Below, one piece after another: positions 8,395 through 17,252 of a DNA stretch of 64,000 bases. The notes beneath the pieces are model-generated. The model ran no database searches, had not been told where the DNA came from, and saw only the letters and a list, made by a program, of their open reading frames with translations. The position numbers and the translations under genes were made by a program. Each line of letters opens with the position of its first letter. The first letter of the stretch is position 1. The DNA comes from Paenibacillus dokdonensis (GTDB lineage: Bacteria > Bacillota > Bacilli > Paenibacillales > Paenibacillaceae). Location: NCBI RefSeq assembly GCF_004916975.1, contig NZ_STGQ01000001.1:1760993-1824992 (forward strand), given 5' to 3'.

Positions 8395-9759
8395 ATGAAG
8401 AACATAAAGAAATGGAAAACTCGAAAGGTCTCAAATTTTTGGCATGCGGCTTTATTCCGGAGCTTTTTCAGATGGATCTGGCTTGGAGGGGTTGTCGGGA
8501 TTTTGAGCGGATCGGCATCGGCGATTTTTCTGATTGCATTAGAATATGTGACAGATACTCGAATCAATCATCCCTGGCTGCTGTATTTTCTGCCTTTAGG
8601 GGGTGCGCTGGTCAGCTTTTTATATTTGAAATTTGGCAAAAACAGTTCCAAGGGCAATAATCTCATCATTGAGCAAATTCACAATGGCAATGAAGCGATT
8701 CCCCTACGTATGGCACCGCTGGTGCTGTTCGGAACTTTGATTACCCACTTGTTCGGCGGATCGGCAGGCCGTGAAGGAACAGCGGTACAGATGGGTGGAA
8801 GTCTCGCGGAGCGTTTCGGCAAGTGGATCAAAGCTGGGCCTGTTGACAGGAAAATTTTGCTCATGTGCGGAATCAGCGGCGGGTTCGGTTCGGTATTCGG
8901 TACGCCGCTTGCGGGAACGGTCTTCGGACTTGAAGTCATCGCCATCGGACTTATCCAATACGAAGCATTGATTCCTTGCTTTACCGCCAGCTTTGTCGGA
9001 CATCTTGTAACTACACAGCTGTGGGGCGTGGAGCATGCTCATTATCCTCTCATGATCGCTCCGGCGCTCAGTCTGATGGTCATCTTAAAAGTGTCAGCCG
9101 CTTCGCTGTTATTTGCTTTGGCGAGCATCTGCTTTAGTGAATTCACACATTTACTCAAAAAGCTGTATTCTTCTATTTTTCGGAATCCGATGCTGAAAAG
9201 TGCGGCAGGCGGCTTGATCGTAATCGGACTCGTGTACTTGGTAGGTTCACGCGAATATTTGGGTCTTAGCGTGCCGCTGATCACGGATGCTTTCCATCAG
9301 GATGTACCCACCTTTGCCTTCCTCTGGAAGCTGGTCTTCACATCGGTTACACTGGGAGCAGGGTTTCAGGGTGGCGAAGTCACACCGTTGTTCGCTATTG
9401 GTGCTACTTTGGGTCATACGCTGGCAGATTTATTTCATATGTACGGACCTTTTTTGGCGGCACTGGGCTTTATCGCGGTGTTTTGCGGAGCAACACATAC
9501 ACCGATCGCATGTTTTCTGATGGGCATTGAATTGTTCGGGTCAAACGGAGCCATATATATGTTTATCGCATGCTTGATCAGCTATATATTTTCAGGATAC
9601 AGCGGGATCTATACGTCGCAGCGGATCGGTATATCCAAAAGCCATCTGATCAACGTTCCGCCAGGAACGACGCTTGCAACACGGCGAAATCTATTGTTTC
9701 AAAATCGAACTTCGCATGAACAAAACAATATCTCGGAAACCGACAATGAGAAAAAATAA
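8395..9759 (+). CDS. CLC-F type fluoride/proton antiporter
   Basis: Membrane antiporter of the CLC superfamily, 454 residues, expected to expel fluoride. It has GREGT at about residues 125-129 with the gating Glu. Where chloride-type CLCs have GSGIP it reads GNNLI (about 87-91), the replacement described for the fluoride-specific CLC-F clade. A fluoride riboswitch lies directly upstream, which fixes the substrate with good confidence. ATG at 8395 is chosen because upstream in-frame starts (for example 8284) fall inside the riboswitch terminator; AGGAAAAGGGG lies somewhat far upstream. The last 40 residues are polar and cytoplasmic. Confidence 0.93.
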   Translation: MKNIKKWKTRKVSNFWHAALFRSFFRWIWLGGVVGILSGSASAIFLIALEYVTDTRINHPWLLYFLPLGGALVSFLYLKFGKNSSKGNNLIIEQIHNGNEAIPLRMAPLVLFGTLITHLFGGSAGREGTAVQMGGSLAERFGKWIKAGPVDRKILLMCGISGGFGSVFGTPLAGTVFGLEVIAIGLIQYEALIPCFTASFVGHLVTTQLWGVEHAHYPLMIAPALSLMVILKVSAASLLFALASICFSEFTHLLKKLYSSIFRNPMLKSAAGGLIVIGLVYLVGSREYLGLSVPLITDAFHQDVPTFAFLWKLVFTSVTLGAGFQGGEVTPLFAIGATLGHTLADLFHMYGPFLAALGFIAVFCGATHTPIACFLMGIELFGSNGAIYMFIACLISYIFSGYSGIYTSQRIGISKSHLINVPPGTTLATRRNLLFQNRTSHEQNNISETDNEKK

Positions 9760-9793
9760 ATGCTAGGCCATCGGTAAGGGAGGAACATGAAAC

Positions 9794-11122
9794 GTGAAAC
9801 GGATATGGCAGATCAGCATGACCTTGATGCTTGCCGGAATATTGACTGCCGGATGCGGCGGAGGCACTAACGAAGCTAAACCGTCGGAACCGGAGACGGG
9901 AAAATCGTCGAACCAGAACACGAACCAAGACTCGAACAGCTCAGTAAACACCGGTGGATCCGATACATCATCGGGTACCGGAGAGACAGAACCGGGGGAT
10001 GTGAATAAGGTTCCGAGTGACCCGGCTTTGGAGCAGCTGAACAAGCTGAGTACAGAAGAGAAAATCGGTCAGCTGGTTCTGGTGGGCATGGACGGGACAA
10101 CAAGCAGTGAAGCGACAAAGGAGCTGCTTGAGAAATATCACGTCGGAGGCTTTATTTTCTATAAAAATAACATTGAGAACACGAAGCAAGCCCTCAAATT
10201 ATTCAATGACTTAAAGCAGGATAACCAATCCAACCCTGTTCCGCTCTGGATGAGTGTTGATGAAGAGGGGGGACGCGTATCCCGGATGCCGAAGGATTTT
10301 GTGAAAATCCCAACCAGCCAAGCGATCGGCAAAAAGGACAGCCCAGAGTTATCCAAGGAGATCGGTGGAATACTTGGCAGGGAGCTGTCCGGATTTGGAC
10401 TGAATATGGACTTTGCTCCTGTGCTCGATATCAACAGCAACCCACAGAATCCGGTCATCGGAGACCGCTCTTTCGGCAATAAGGCTGATCTGGTGAGCCG
10501 TTTGGGATTGGCAACAATGGAAGGCATCAAGGAAGAGAAGGTTGTACCGGTAGTCAAACATTTCCCTGGCCATGGAGATACTTCCGTTGACTCTCATATT
10601 GGACTGCCTGTTGTGAATCATGATCTGAGCCGCCTCCGTAAAATGGAGTTAGTCCCTTTCAAGGACGCTATCGAGGATAAAGCGGATGTTGTGATGATAG
10701 CTCATCTGCTCATGCCGAAGATTGACCCGGATCATCCGGCGTCCTTTTCCAAAAAAGTCATTACAGACCTTCTGCGCAATGAACTGGGATTCCAGGGCGT
10801 CGTCATATCGGATGATATGACAATGGGTGCAATTGAGGAAAATTATGATATAGGCAAAGCCTCGGTCAGCGCCATATTGGCAGGAGGTAACATCATCCTT
10901 GTTGGTCATGATTACGGTAAGGAAAAGATGGCGATCAATGCTTTGAAGAACGCGGTTAAAGATGGAACGATTTCTGAGGATGTACTGAATAACCGGGTCT
11001 ATGCCATCCTGAAGCTGAAGCATTCGTATGGGCTTTCAGATAAATCTGCTGCCGGTCCGGATGTGCAGAGCATCAATGCGGATTTGAAGAGCTTGCTGAA
11101 GAAAAACGGATTGCAGAAGTAA
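9794..11122 (+). CDS. nagZ: lipoprotein beta-N-acetylhexosaminidase, glycoside hydrolase family 3, NagZ-like
   Basis: Exo-enzyme that removes N-acetylglucosamine from muropeptides during cell-wall recycling. The 442-residue product begins with a lipoprotein signal (LTAGC, Cys21) and a Ser/Thr/Asn-rich linker to about residue 75, so it is surface anchored, as in Bacillus-type NagZ. The GH3 barrel carries KHFPGHGDTSVDSH near residue 255, the His loop typical of NagZ, and SDDMTMGA near residue 339, which contains the catalytic Asp. The GTG start follows AAGGGAGG. Only 34 bp separate it from the CLC gene, so co-transcription is possible. It lacks the C-terminal amidase domain of some relatives. 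Confidence 0.9.
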   Translation: MKRIWQISMTLMLAGILTAGCGGGTNEAKPSEPETGKSSNQNTNQDSNSSVNTGGSDTSSGTGETEPGDVNKVPSDPALEQLNKLSTEEKIGQLVLVGMDGTTSSEATKELLEKYHVGGFIFYKNNIENTKQALKLFNDLKQDNQSNPVPLWMSVDEEGGRVSRMPKDFVKIPTSQAIGKKDSPELSKEIGGILGRELSGFGLNMDFAPVLDINSNPQNPVIGDRSFGNKADLVSRLGLATMEGIKEEKVVPVVKHFPGHGDTSVDSHIGLPVVNHDLSRLRKMELVPFKDAIEDKADVVMIAHLLMPKIDPDHPASFSKKVITDLLRNELGFQGVVISDDMTMGAIEENYDIGKASVSAILAGGNIILVGHDYGKEKMAINALKNAVKDGTISEDVLNNRVYAILKLKHSYGLSDKSAAGPDVQSINADLKSLLKKNGLQK

Positions 11123-11187
11123 TGACCTCTCGCAGTAACTTGATGGAAGTGTATTAAACAAGGCTTAACACGATTTGTAACCAATCC

Positions 11188-11235
11188 GAAAGAGCAGCCC
11201 AAGGATGACCCCGGGCTGCTCTTTCGTCTTTGTCA
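11188..11235 (+). terminator. intrinsic terminator after nagZ
   Basis: GAAAGAGCAGCCC (11188-11200) pairs perfectly with GGGCTGCTCTTTC (11213-11225), followed by a T-rich stretch. It may also serve the opposite-strand gene. Confidence 0.8.
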
Positions 11236-11255
11236 TTCCTAAAGCTGCTTTAGCA

Positions 11256-11753
11256 TCATGTATACGATGATTCTCGCGTGAGCTTGCGGTTCCCCATCAG
11301 CTTCCTGACATCGAGCTCGGACCATGCTACCCCAAGCAGGACCATAGCTGCTCCGATATATCCTTGAAGCGTGAGCGATTCATTCATAAAGCAAATACCG
11401 AATACAGCGGCGACCACAGGCTCCAATGCAAAGATTAATCCGGTATGCGTAGGGGTGGTATACTTCTGTGCGATGGCTTGCAGGACAAAGCCGACCGCGC
11501 TGCATACAATACCAAGGGCAAGTACCGATATCCAACCTGATGTCGTAGCGGGAAGTCTAGGTGTCTCCAAAAGCAGGCAAAATATCAATCCGAACACAGC
11601 GGCGAAACCAAGCTGGAGGATGCCTGCATTTAGAGAGTCTGTTCTTTTTGCAGCGCGTCCGGTCATGATGATATGTACTGCGAACAGCAATGCGGCGAGA
11701 ATGCACCATGCATCACCGGATTGCAGTGTGGTATGCGGTTTTAGTGTCAGCAT
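11256..11753 (-). pseudogene. EamA/DMT-family exporter, C-terminal half only
   Basis: The 165 residues match the second half of an EamA drug/metabolite exporter (normally about 290-300 residues): GDAWCILAALLFAVHIIMTG opens the second five-helix repeat and EPVVAAVFGICFMNESLT is the typical late motif. The first repeat is absent. The reading frame stops being EamA-like at about 11753, exactly where a LysR gene begins on the other strand without its own first residues. The ATG at the junction has no ribosome site. A deletion that removed the N-terminal half and promoter is the simplest reading. Confidence 0.75.
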
Positions 11754-12654
11754 GCCACTGCAGCAGGTGGTTGAGCTGGGCAGTTTAACGAAAGCGGCGG
11801 AAACTCTGGGTTTAACGCAGTCTGGAGTGAGTCACGCCATTCACAGTTTGGAGTCGGAATTCGGCTTCTCCCTGCTCAGCCGGAGCCGTTCCGGTGTAAA
11901 GCTGACGGATAATGGAGAACGCGTACTGAGATATATACGGGATATGCTTTTGGTTCAAGAGCAGCTGAAACAGGAGGTGGCCTTAATCAATGGCATTGAG
12001 GTGGGTACGATTCGGATTGGAACCTTCACGAGTATCTCTGTGCAATGGCTGCCGGGTATAATCAGGCAATTCCTGAGCCAGCATCCGAACATTGAGGTCA
12101 GGCTGTTTGAAGGAGATTATCATGAAATTGAAGAGTGGCTGCTTAAGGGAGAAATTGACCTTGGATTTGTCTCTCTGCCGACCATGGATTCTTTTCACAT
12201 TATTCCTCTGCGACAGGATCGGATGCTCTGCATTATGCCACCGGATCATTCTTTGGCGCAGGAAAATTTTGTGAGCTACAGCCAGCTTGCAGATGAATCG
12301 TTCATCATGCCCAAGGAAGGAAGTGACTACGATGTGCGGCGCGTGTTGGGGAAGGGACGAATCAAGCCGCCTGTCCCATTTCAGACCGCAGATGATTATG
12401 CTATTATTGCAATGGTTGAAAATGGACTTGGCATTAGCATTTTACCCGAGATGATTCTGCAGGGAAGAACCAATAAGGTTGTGGCTCTTGAACTGGAGGA
12501 TCAAAGCTTCCGCTCTCTGGGCATTGCCTTGAATACATCGAAAAGCAGCACACCAGCGACGCAGAAACTGATCCGCACCGCAAAAGAATGGCTGACTAGC
12601 TGGCAGCCTATGCCTCAAACCGGATTCAAACATCCGTGGCGGAAAACCGATTGA
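11752..12654 (+). pseudogene. LysR-family regulator lacking its extreme N-terminus and promoter
   Basis: From about 11760 the frame encodes a nearly complete LysR protein: helix-turn-helix VVELGSLTKAAETLGLTQSG, then a substrate-binding domain through residue 300. LysR proteins normally have about 14 residues before the VVELGS motif, but here only MPLQQ precedes it from the ATG at 11752, which has no ribosome site. Upstream sequence in the same frame is antisense to the truncated exporter and is not LysR. LysR genes are often divergent from an EamA exporter they regulate, so both probably lost their starts in one event. Residual expression from the ATG cannot be excluded. Confidence 0.65.
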
Positions 12655-12692
12655 CCCATTTGATATGTGAGAGAAGATAATCCGCAGATGCA

Positions 12693-13421
12693 GTGGAAAT
12701 GGAGATGAGAAAGCTGGACCAGTTACGGATACTTATCATTGAAGACGATGCCAAAATTGCCACCCTCCTGAAGACCCATATTGAAAAATACGGATATGCA
12801 GCTTCGGCGGTAGTTCATTTTGATCGCGTCATGGAGGAATTCAGAGAAGTGCAGCCGCATTTGGTTCTTTTGGATGTCAATTTGCCGAATTTCGATGGAT
12901 TCTACTGGTGCCGTCAGATCCGTGCGCTTTCAACCTGCCCAATCCTGTTTATCTCCGCAAGGGAAAGTGAGATGGATCAGGTGATGGCGCTTGAAAACGG
13001 CGCGGATGACTATATAACCAAGCCCTTTCATTATGATGTCGTGGTGGCAAAAATCCGCAGCCATTTGCGGAGAGCTTATGGTTCGTATTCCTCGAAGACG
13101 GAGGAACGTACCGTGGAAGCTTCGGGGCTGATGCTGTATCCCGAACGGTTTCTTTTAACCTACGATGGAGAATCGGTTGAACTAACACAGAAAGAATCTG
13201 TATTGGTCGAGGCTTTAATGAAGAAAGAGAACCGTATTGTCAGCCGCGGACGCCTCCTCGACTTGATGTGGGAGGATCGGCATTTTATAGATGATAATAC
13301 CCTGAATGTCTATATTACGAGAATTCGAAAGAAGCTTAAGGAGCTGGGGTTTGATGAGCCGGTAGAAACTGTGCGCGGTGCGGGCTACAAGCTGCGTCTG
13401 GGAGGAAACGAGGATTCATGA
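12693..13421 (+). CDS. Bce-type response regulator, OmpR family
   Basis: Two-component response regulator of about 240 residues. The receiver domain has the acidic pair (IEDD), the phosphorylatable Asp in LVLLDVNLPNFDG near residue 58, and the conserved Lys in DDYITKPFHYD. The C-terminal winged helix ends with NVYITRIRKKLKELG and VRGAGYKL. It overlaps the downstream kinase start by four bases and heads a regulator-kinase-ATPase-permease set, the organisation of BceRSAB peptide-antibiotic detoxification modules. The start is uncertain: GTG 12693, ATG 12699 and ATG 12705 are all in frame with weak ribosome sites. Confidence 0.88.
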   Translation: MEMEMRKLDQLRILIIEDDAKIATLLKTHIEKYGYAASAVVHFDRVMEEFREVQPHLVLLDVNLPNFDGFYWCRQIRALSTCPILFISARESEMDQVMALENGADDYITKPFHYDVVVAKIRSHLRRAYGSYSSKTEERTVEASGLMLYPERFLLTYDGESVELTQKESVLVEALMKKENRIVSRGRLLDLMWEDRHFIDDNTLNVYITRIRKKLKELGFDEPVETVRGAGYKLRLGGNEDS

Positions 13422-14407
13422 GACTTTTCTTAAGAGAGCAGCTGCCGCTTATGATTTTTTATGGGGTCCAAATGATACTTGTTGGCCTTTGGTACTGGCT
13501 TGCAATAGAGGACCGATCTCTTGTTACCGTATTATACGGCGCTTTACTCAGCTTGGTCATGCTGCTGATTTACCTGGCCTTCCGCTTTTATACCCAAAAA
13601 AAGCTGTATGCGAGATTAGAGATTCCGCTTGGTGAAATGGATCAGTCATTGAATGAACTCGGGGATGCACCAATGGCTGATGCGGTAAGCGATCTGCTCC
13701 GTAACCAGTTCCAATTGTATAAAAATGAGCTGCACGGCACGCAGCAGAAGCTTGATAACCATACGGCTTTTATTAACCGCTGGGTTCATCAGATGAAGAC
13801 GCCGGTATCCGTGATCCAGCTTACGCTTCAGGACCTGGACCTTGAAGATGAGATTTCGGACGGTATGCAGGAGGAAATCGACAGGCTGAAAAAAGGACTG
13901 GAAATGGCTTTGTATACCTCGAGACTAGACAAGTTTGAGCAGGACTTCAAGGTTGAGGGCATTCCACTTCTGGACACTGTAGAGAAAGCTGTTGCGGGAA
14001 ACCGTCAATGGTTTATCCGTAAGGAAGTCTACCCGGATATCCATGTTCCATCCGATTTGACCGTGATCAGCGATGCCAAATGGCTTTCCTTCATGCTGGG
14101 ACAAGTCATTGTCAATGCCGTAAACTATTCGGCGGGTACGGGCAAGAAGGTTACGTTCATTGGTTTCAAGCATGGCGCAAATACGGTGCTCGAAATCAGC
14201 GATGAAGGGATCGGGATTGCCAAAGAAGATTTGGGGAGGGTATTTGATCCCTATTTTACCGGTAACCAAGGCAGGCAATATCATGAATCAACCGGCATGG
14301 GACTTTTTCTTGTACATGAAGTATGCGTGAAGCTTGGCCATAAGATTGAAATTGAATCCGTACCAGGTGAAGGAACGACAGTAAGGTTTACTTTTTATAA
14401 GTATTGA
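13418..14407 (+). CDS. Bce-type intramembrane-sensing histidine kinase
   Basis: 329-residue kinase with two closely spaced N-terminal membrane helices (about 12-32 and 37-57) and almost no extracellular loop, typical of BceS-type kinases that read signal from the partner transporter. The His motif is NRWVHQMKTPVSVIQL near residue 125. The ATPase domain shows VIVNAVNYS (N box), DEGIGIA (G1) and STGMGLFLV (G2). ATG overlaps the regulator stop (ATGA), indicating translational coupling. Confidence 0.9.
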   Translation: MRLFLREQLPLMIFYGVQMILVGLWYWLAIEDRSLVTVLYGALLSLVMLLIYLAFRFYTQKKLYARLEIPLGEMDQSLNELGDAPMADAVSDLLRNQFQLYKNELHGTQQKLDNHTAFINRWVHQMKTPVSVIQLTLQDLDLEDEISDGMQEEIDRLKKGLEMALYTSRLDKFEQDFKVEGIPLLDTVEKAVAGNRQWFIRKEVYPDIHVPSDLTVISDAKWLSFMLGQVIVNAVNYSAGTGKKVTFIGFKHGANTVLEISDEGIGIAKEDLGRVFDPYFTGNQGRQYHESTGMGLFLVHEVCVKLGHKIEIESVPGEGTTVRFTFYKY

Positions 14408-14425
14408 TATGAAATAGCTGTTAGG

Positions 14426-14455
14426 CGCTGCGGGGAACGCAGCGTTCTTTGTTTT
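14426..14455 (+). terminator. intrinsic terminator after the kinase gene
   Basis: CGCTGCG (14426-14432) and CGCAGCG (14438-14444) form a perfect 7-bp stem followed by TTCTTTGTTTT. It separates the regulator/kinase unit from the transporter unit. Confidence 0.75.
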
Positions 14456-14477
14456 ATCCGTATATATATCCGAACAG

Positions 14478-14543
14478 AACCTTACAAATGTTTAAGGTTG
14501 AGGTAAGGAGAATCCATAGTTTGAGCAGAGGCAATGTTATAAA
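14478..14543 (+). promoter_or_regulatory. candidate response-regulator operator and promoter of the Bce-type transporter
   Basis: AACCTTA (14478-14484) and TAAGGTT (14493-14499) form a perfect 7-bp inverted repeat with an 8-bp spacer. TATAAA at 14538-14543 is a plausible -10 element without a good -35, as expected for an activated promoter. In Bce modules the regulator activates the transporter genes from such a site; the assignment here is inferred from position. Confidence 0.45.
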
Positions 14544-14581
14544 GTGGATACATAGAGAAGCACAGTTTTGGAAGGAGATTG

Positions 14582-15358
14582 ATGATGACTGATATTTTAA
14601 AAGTAACCGGACTAAGCAAGGTATATCCGGGAAAAGTGACAACCCGGGCATTGACAGACATCGGCCTTACGATTCAAAAAGGAGAATTCGTGGGTGTCAT
14701 GGGACCTTCAGGGAGCGGCAAGACTACGCTGCTGAATATGGTGTCTACCATTGATACACCGAGCTCCGGCACCGTATTGATCAACGGAAGCAATCCGCAT
14801 GCCATGCAGAAAAAGGAATTGGCATTATTCAGAAGACGTGAGCTAGGATTCGTATTCCAGGATTTTAATCTGCTGGACACGCTTACGGTTGCTGAGAATA
14901 TTGTGCTCCCGCTTACGCTTGATAAACAAAACCTTAAATCAATGGAAGCGAAGCTGCAAAAGATTGCGGAACGCCTCGGCATTGCAGAGATACTGAATAA
15001 ACGGGTCTATGAAATATCAGGTGGCCAGAGGCAGCGTGCGGCCATCGCCCGGGCGATTATTCCGGAACCCTCGCTTCTGTTAGCAGACGAGCCGACAGGT
15101 GCACTGGATTCGAACTCGTCCCGTATCGTGATGCAAACCATGGAGAAGCTGAATGAAGTGGATGGGGTTACCATGATGCTGGTAACACATGATGCTCAGG
15201 CCGCAAGCTACTGTCATCGCGTCGTGTTCATCAAGGATGGAATAATTTCCGGCGAAATACGCAGAGGTGACAACCGGCAGGCATTTTTCCAGAAAATTAT
15301 CGATATGCTTTCGTATTTGGGAGGTCATGCGCATGAGCTTTCGACAGTTCGCGTTTAA
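14582..15358 (+). CDS. Bce-type ABC transporter ATPase subunit
   Basis: ATPase of about 258 residues in the MacB/LolD class. It has Walker A GPSGSGKTT near residue 42, the Q-loop FVFQDFNLLDTLT, the signature ISGGQRQRAAIARAI near 144, and Walker B LLLADEPTGALD. With the FtsX-type permease downstream it should power resistance to cell-wall-active peptides such as bacitracin, by analogy with BceA. GAAGGAG upstream supports ATG 14582; TTG 14579 and ATG 14585 are alternatives. The permease start lies inside its 3' end, so the two are coupled. Confidence 0.92.
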   Translation: MMTDILKVTGLSKVYPGKVTTRALTDIGLTIQKGEFVGVMGPSGSGKTTLLNMVSTIDTPSSGTVLINGSNPHAMQKKELALFRRRELGFVFQDFNLLDTLTVAENIVLPLTLDKQNLKSMEAKLQKIAERLGIAEILNKRVYEISGGQRQRAAIARAIIPEPSLLLADEPTGALDSNSSRIVMQTMEKLNEVDGVTMMLVTHDAQAASYCHRVVFIKDGIISGEIRRGDNRQAFFQKIIDMLSYLGGHAHELSTVRV

Positions 15359-17237
15359 TAATGTCAAGCGCAATGCCCGGGCCTATTTTGCCTATTTTCT
15401 GAGCAGCAGCTTTATGGTAATGGTGTTTTTCACTTATGCATTATTTATATTTCATCCGGATATTGATAAAACAGAGATCGGTTCGAATGTTCAAATGGTG
15501 ATGCAGATTATGGAATACGTAATATACATTTTTGCGTTTTTGTTTGTCCTGTATTCGATTGGAAGTTTTTTGAAGGCCAGGAACAAGGAATTTGGCATTC
15601 TGACAATCCTTGGAGCAACGCAAGGACAGCTGAGTAAGCTGGTATTTGTTGAAAATATGCTTATCGGAGCATTATCCATCATCACCGGGATGCTGGCAGG
15701 AATGTTATTGTCTAAGCTGTTTTTGACCCTGAGTGCCCGGATGATCGGAATTGAGCAATTAGGCCTGTATTTTCCGGTAAAAGCGCTTCTGCTTACCGTA
15801 AGCTCATTTTTTCTCTTATTCCTGGTCATCTCTGCTTTCACGTTGATTTTTATCAACCGTAACCGCGTGCTGGAGCTGCTCACAGGATCAAGCAAGCCCA
15901 AGAAAGAACCGAAAGCTTCAATCCTGGTTTCAGTGCTCGGCATCCTGCTGCTTGCAGCTGGTTATTATGAGGTAGATAAAAGTCTGACGTTAGCCGCGGT
16001 GACGGGAATTGCGGGTACTTACTTTTTTTTCACGCAGATTACAGTGCTAGTATTTCGGCTATTGAAGAAAAGTCGGCGTTTGACGTGGCGGGGAACGAAT
16101 CTGATCTGGATATCAGAAATGGCTTATAAAATTAAAGATAATGCGCGCATTCTGTTCATGGTGACAGTGGTGACATCGATCTGCTGTATGGCTGTTGCCT
16201 TCATCATGTCGGTGAATTTGCGCAACCAAAACATGTACGCATCAGATCCTTACCCAATCCGTTATATCATGAACGATGCAAAACATGGAGCGGGTGAATT
16301 ACAGTCCATCGAACAGAAGCTGAGCGAAAACGGCATAAAGTATCAAACCTTTACAACCGAATCCTATATTGCAAAAGCAACCGGCCGAAAACCGGATGTC
16401 TCCATTATGCCGGTGGAAAGTTATATCCATATTTCGCAAGCTCTTAAGCTTCCAGCAGCAGGCTCACTGGAGGGGAATCAGGCGATACTGGTTCAGTCGG
16501 ATAAAGAAGCAGGGAATAATCCAGGCTGGGGCAAGAATACATCCGTGAAGCTTAACAATCCGGAAGCCCGGCTGCAAATCGTCAAGGAGATTCGAACGGA
16601 TAAGGAAGTATCGCCGATGCCCAATTCGAATCTGCTTATTGTCACCCATTCGTTTTTTGAAGAATTAAAGAAGCAGATCCCGGAGAGCAAAAACTATTGG
16701 GTTATGAATGCAAATATTTTTATGATACCTGCCTGGTCGAACGGGACGGTACCGGGGAGAAACGATCAGGAGTATAAAGTAGGCATGGAGCTTGATCAGT
16801 GGAAAACGGCTAATCTGCTGACTACCCGGGGCGGAACCTACGGTTCACATGATCAGTCGACATCCATGATGAGTTTCGTTGGTATTTTTATCGCTTCGCT
16901 GCTGTCGGTATGCTCGGCCAGCTTCCTGTATTTCAAGCTGCATTCCGAGCTGAGGCAAGATCAACAAATGTACACCTCGATGTCCAAAATTGGCATGAGG
17001 TCATCCGAGATGGGGACATCATCATCCATTCAAATTGCAGTATTGTTTTTTACACCGATATTCGTTTCGGCGATTCAAACACTGGTGGTGCTGAACCGGG
17101 TACGGGAAGTGCTTGATCTCGATGATGTTAATCAGCCGGTGCTCATCGCTTCGGCGGCCTTCCTGATTATTCAGGCTCTATATTTCCTGTTGGTCAGCAC
17201 GAGATACATCCAGAAGCTGAAACAGGTGATGGTGTAA
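15333..17237 (+). CDS. Bce-type ABC transporter permease (FtsX superfamily)
   Basis: 634 residues beginning with the BceB-type N-terminus FRQFAFNNVKRNARAYFAYF. The predicted layout is ten membrane helices with the large extracellular domain, about residues 330-520, between helices seven and eight that distinguishes Bce-type permeases. ATG 15333 is preceded by GGGAGG at the right distance; upstream in-frame starts lie deep inside the ATPase gene. It overlaps the ATPase gene by 26 bases. Together they would detect and remove lipid-II-binding peptides and signal to the kinase upstream. The exact antibiotic cannot be told from sequence. Confidence 0.9.
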   Translation: MSFRQFAFNNVKRNARAYFAYFLSSSFMVMVFFTYALFIFHPDIDKTEIGSNVQMVMQIMEYVIYIFAFLFVLYSIGSFLKARNKEFGILTILGATQGQLSKLVFVENMLIGALSIITGMLAGMLLSKLFLTLSARMIGIEQLGLYFPVKALLLTVSSFFLLFLVISAFTLIFINRNRVLELLTGSSKPKKEPKASILVSVLGILLLAAGYYEVDKSLTLAAVTGIAGTYFFFTQITVLVFRLLKKSRRLTWRGTNLIWISEMAYKIKDNARILFMVTVVTSICCMAVAFIMSVNLRNQNMYASDPYPIRYIMNDAKHGAGELQSIEQKLSENGIKYQTFTTESYIAKATGRKPDVSIMPVESYIHISQALKLPAAGSLEGNQAILVQSDKEAGNNPGWGKNTSVKLNNPEARLQIVKEIRTDKEVSPMPNSNLLIVTHSFFEELKKQIPESKNYWVMNANIFMIPAWSNGTVPGRNDQEYKVGMELDQWKTANLLTTRGGTYGSHDQSTSMMSFVGIFIASLLSVCSASFLYFKLHSELRQDQQMYTSMSKIGMRSSEMGTSSSIQIAVLFFTPIFVSAIQTLVVLNRVREVLDLDDVNQPVLIASAAFLIIQALYFLLVSTRYIQKLKQVMV

Positions 17238-17252
17238 AGGAAGGGAGCCAAA

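Noticed and set aside
8175..8660. 161-codon open frame at the start of the CLC region
   Set aside because: It runs through the fluoride riboswitch and terminator and overlaps the CLC gene in another frame; its composition is not protein-like.
11371..11751. Long N-terminal extension of the LysR frame
   Set aside because: These 127 codons are antisense to the truncated EamA gene and show no LysR similarity.
11748..11765. Adjacent SphI- and PstI-like sites at the EamA/LysR junction, suggesting a cloning scar
   Set aside because: The intervening bases do not match a common vector polylinker, and both flanks are native genes; a chance occurrence is simpler.
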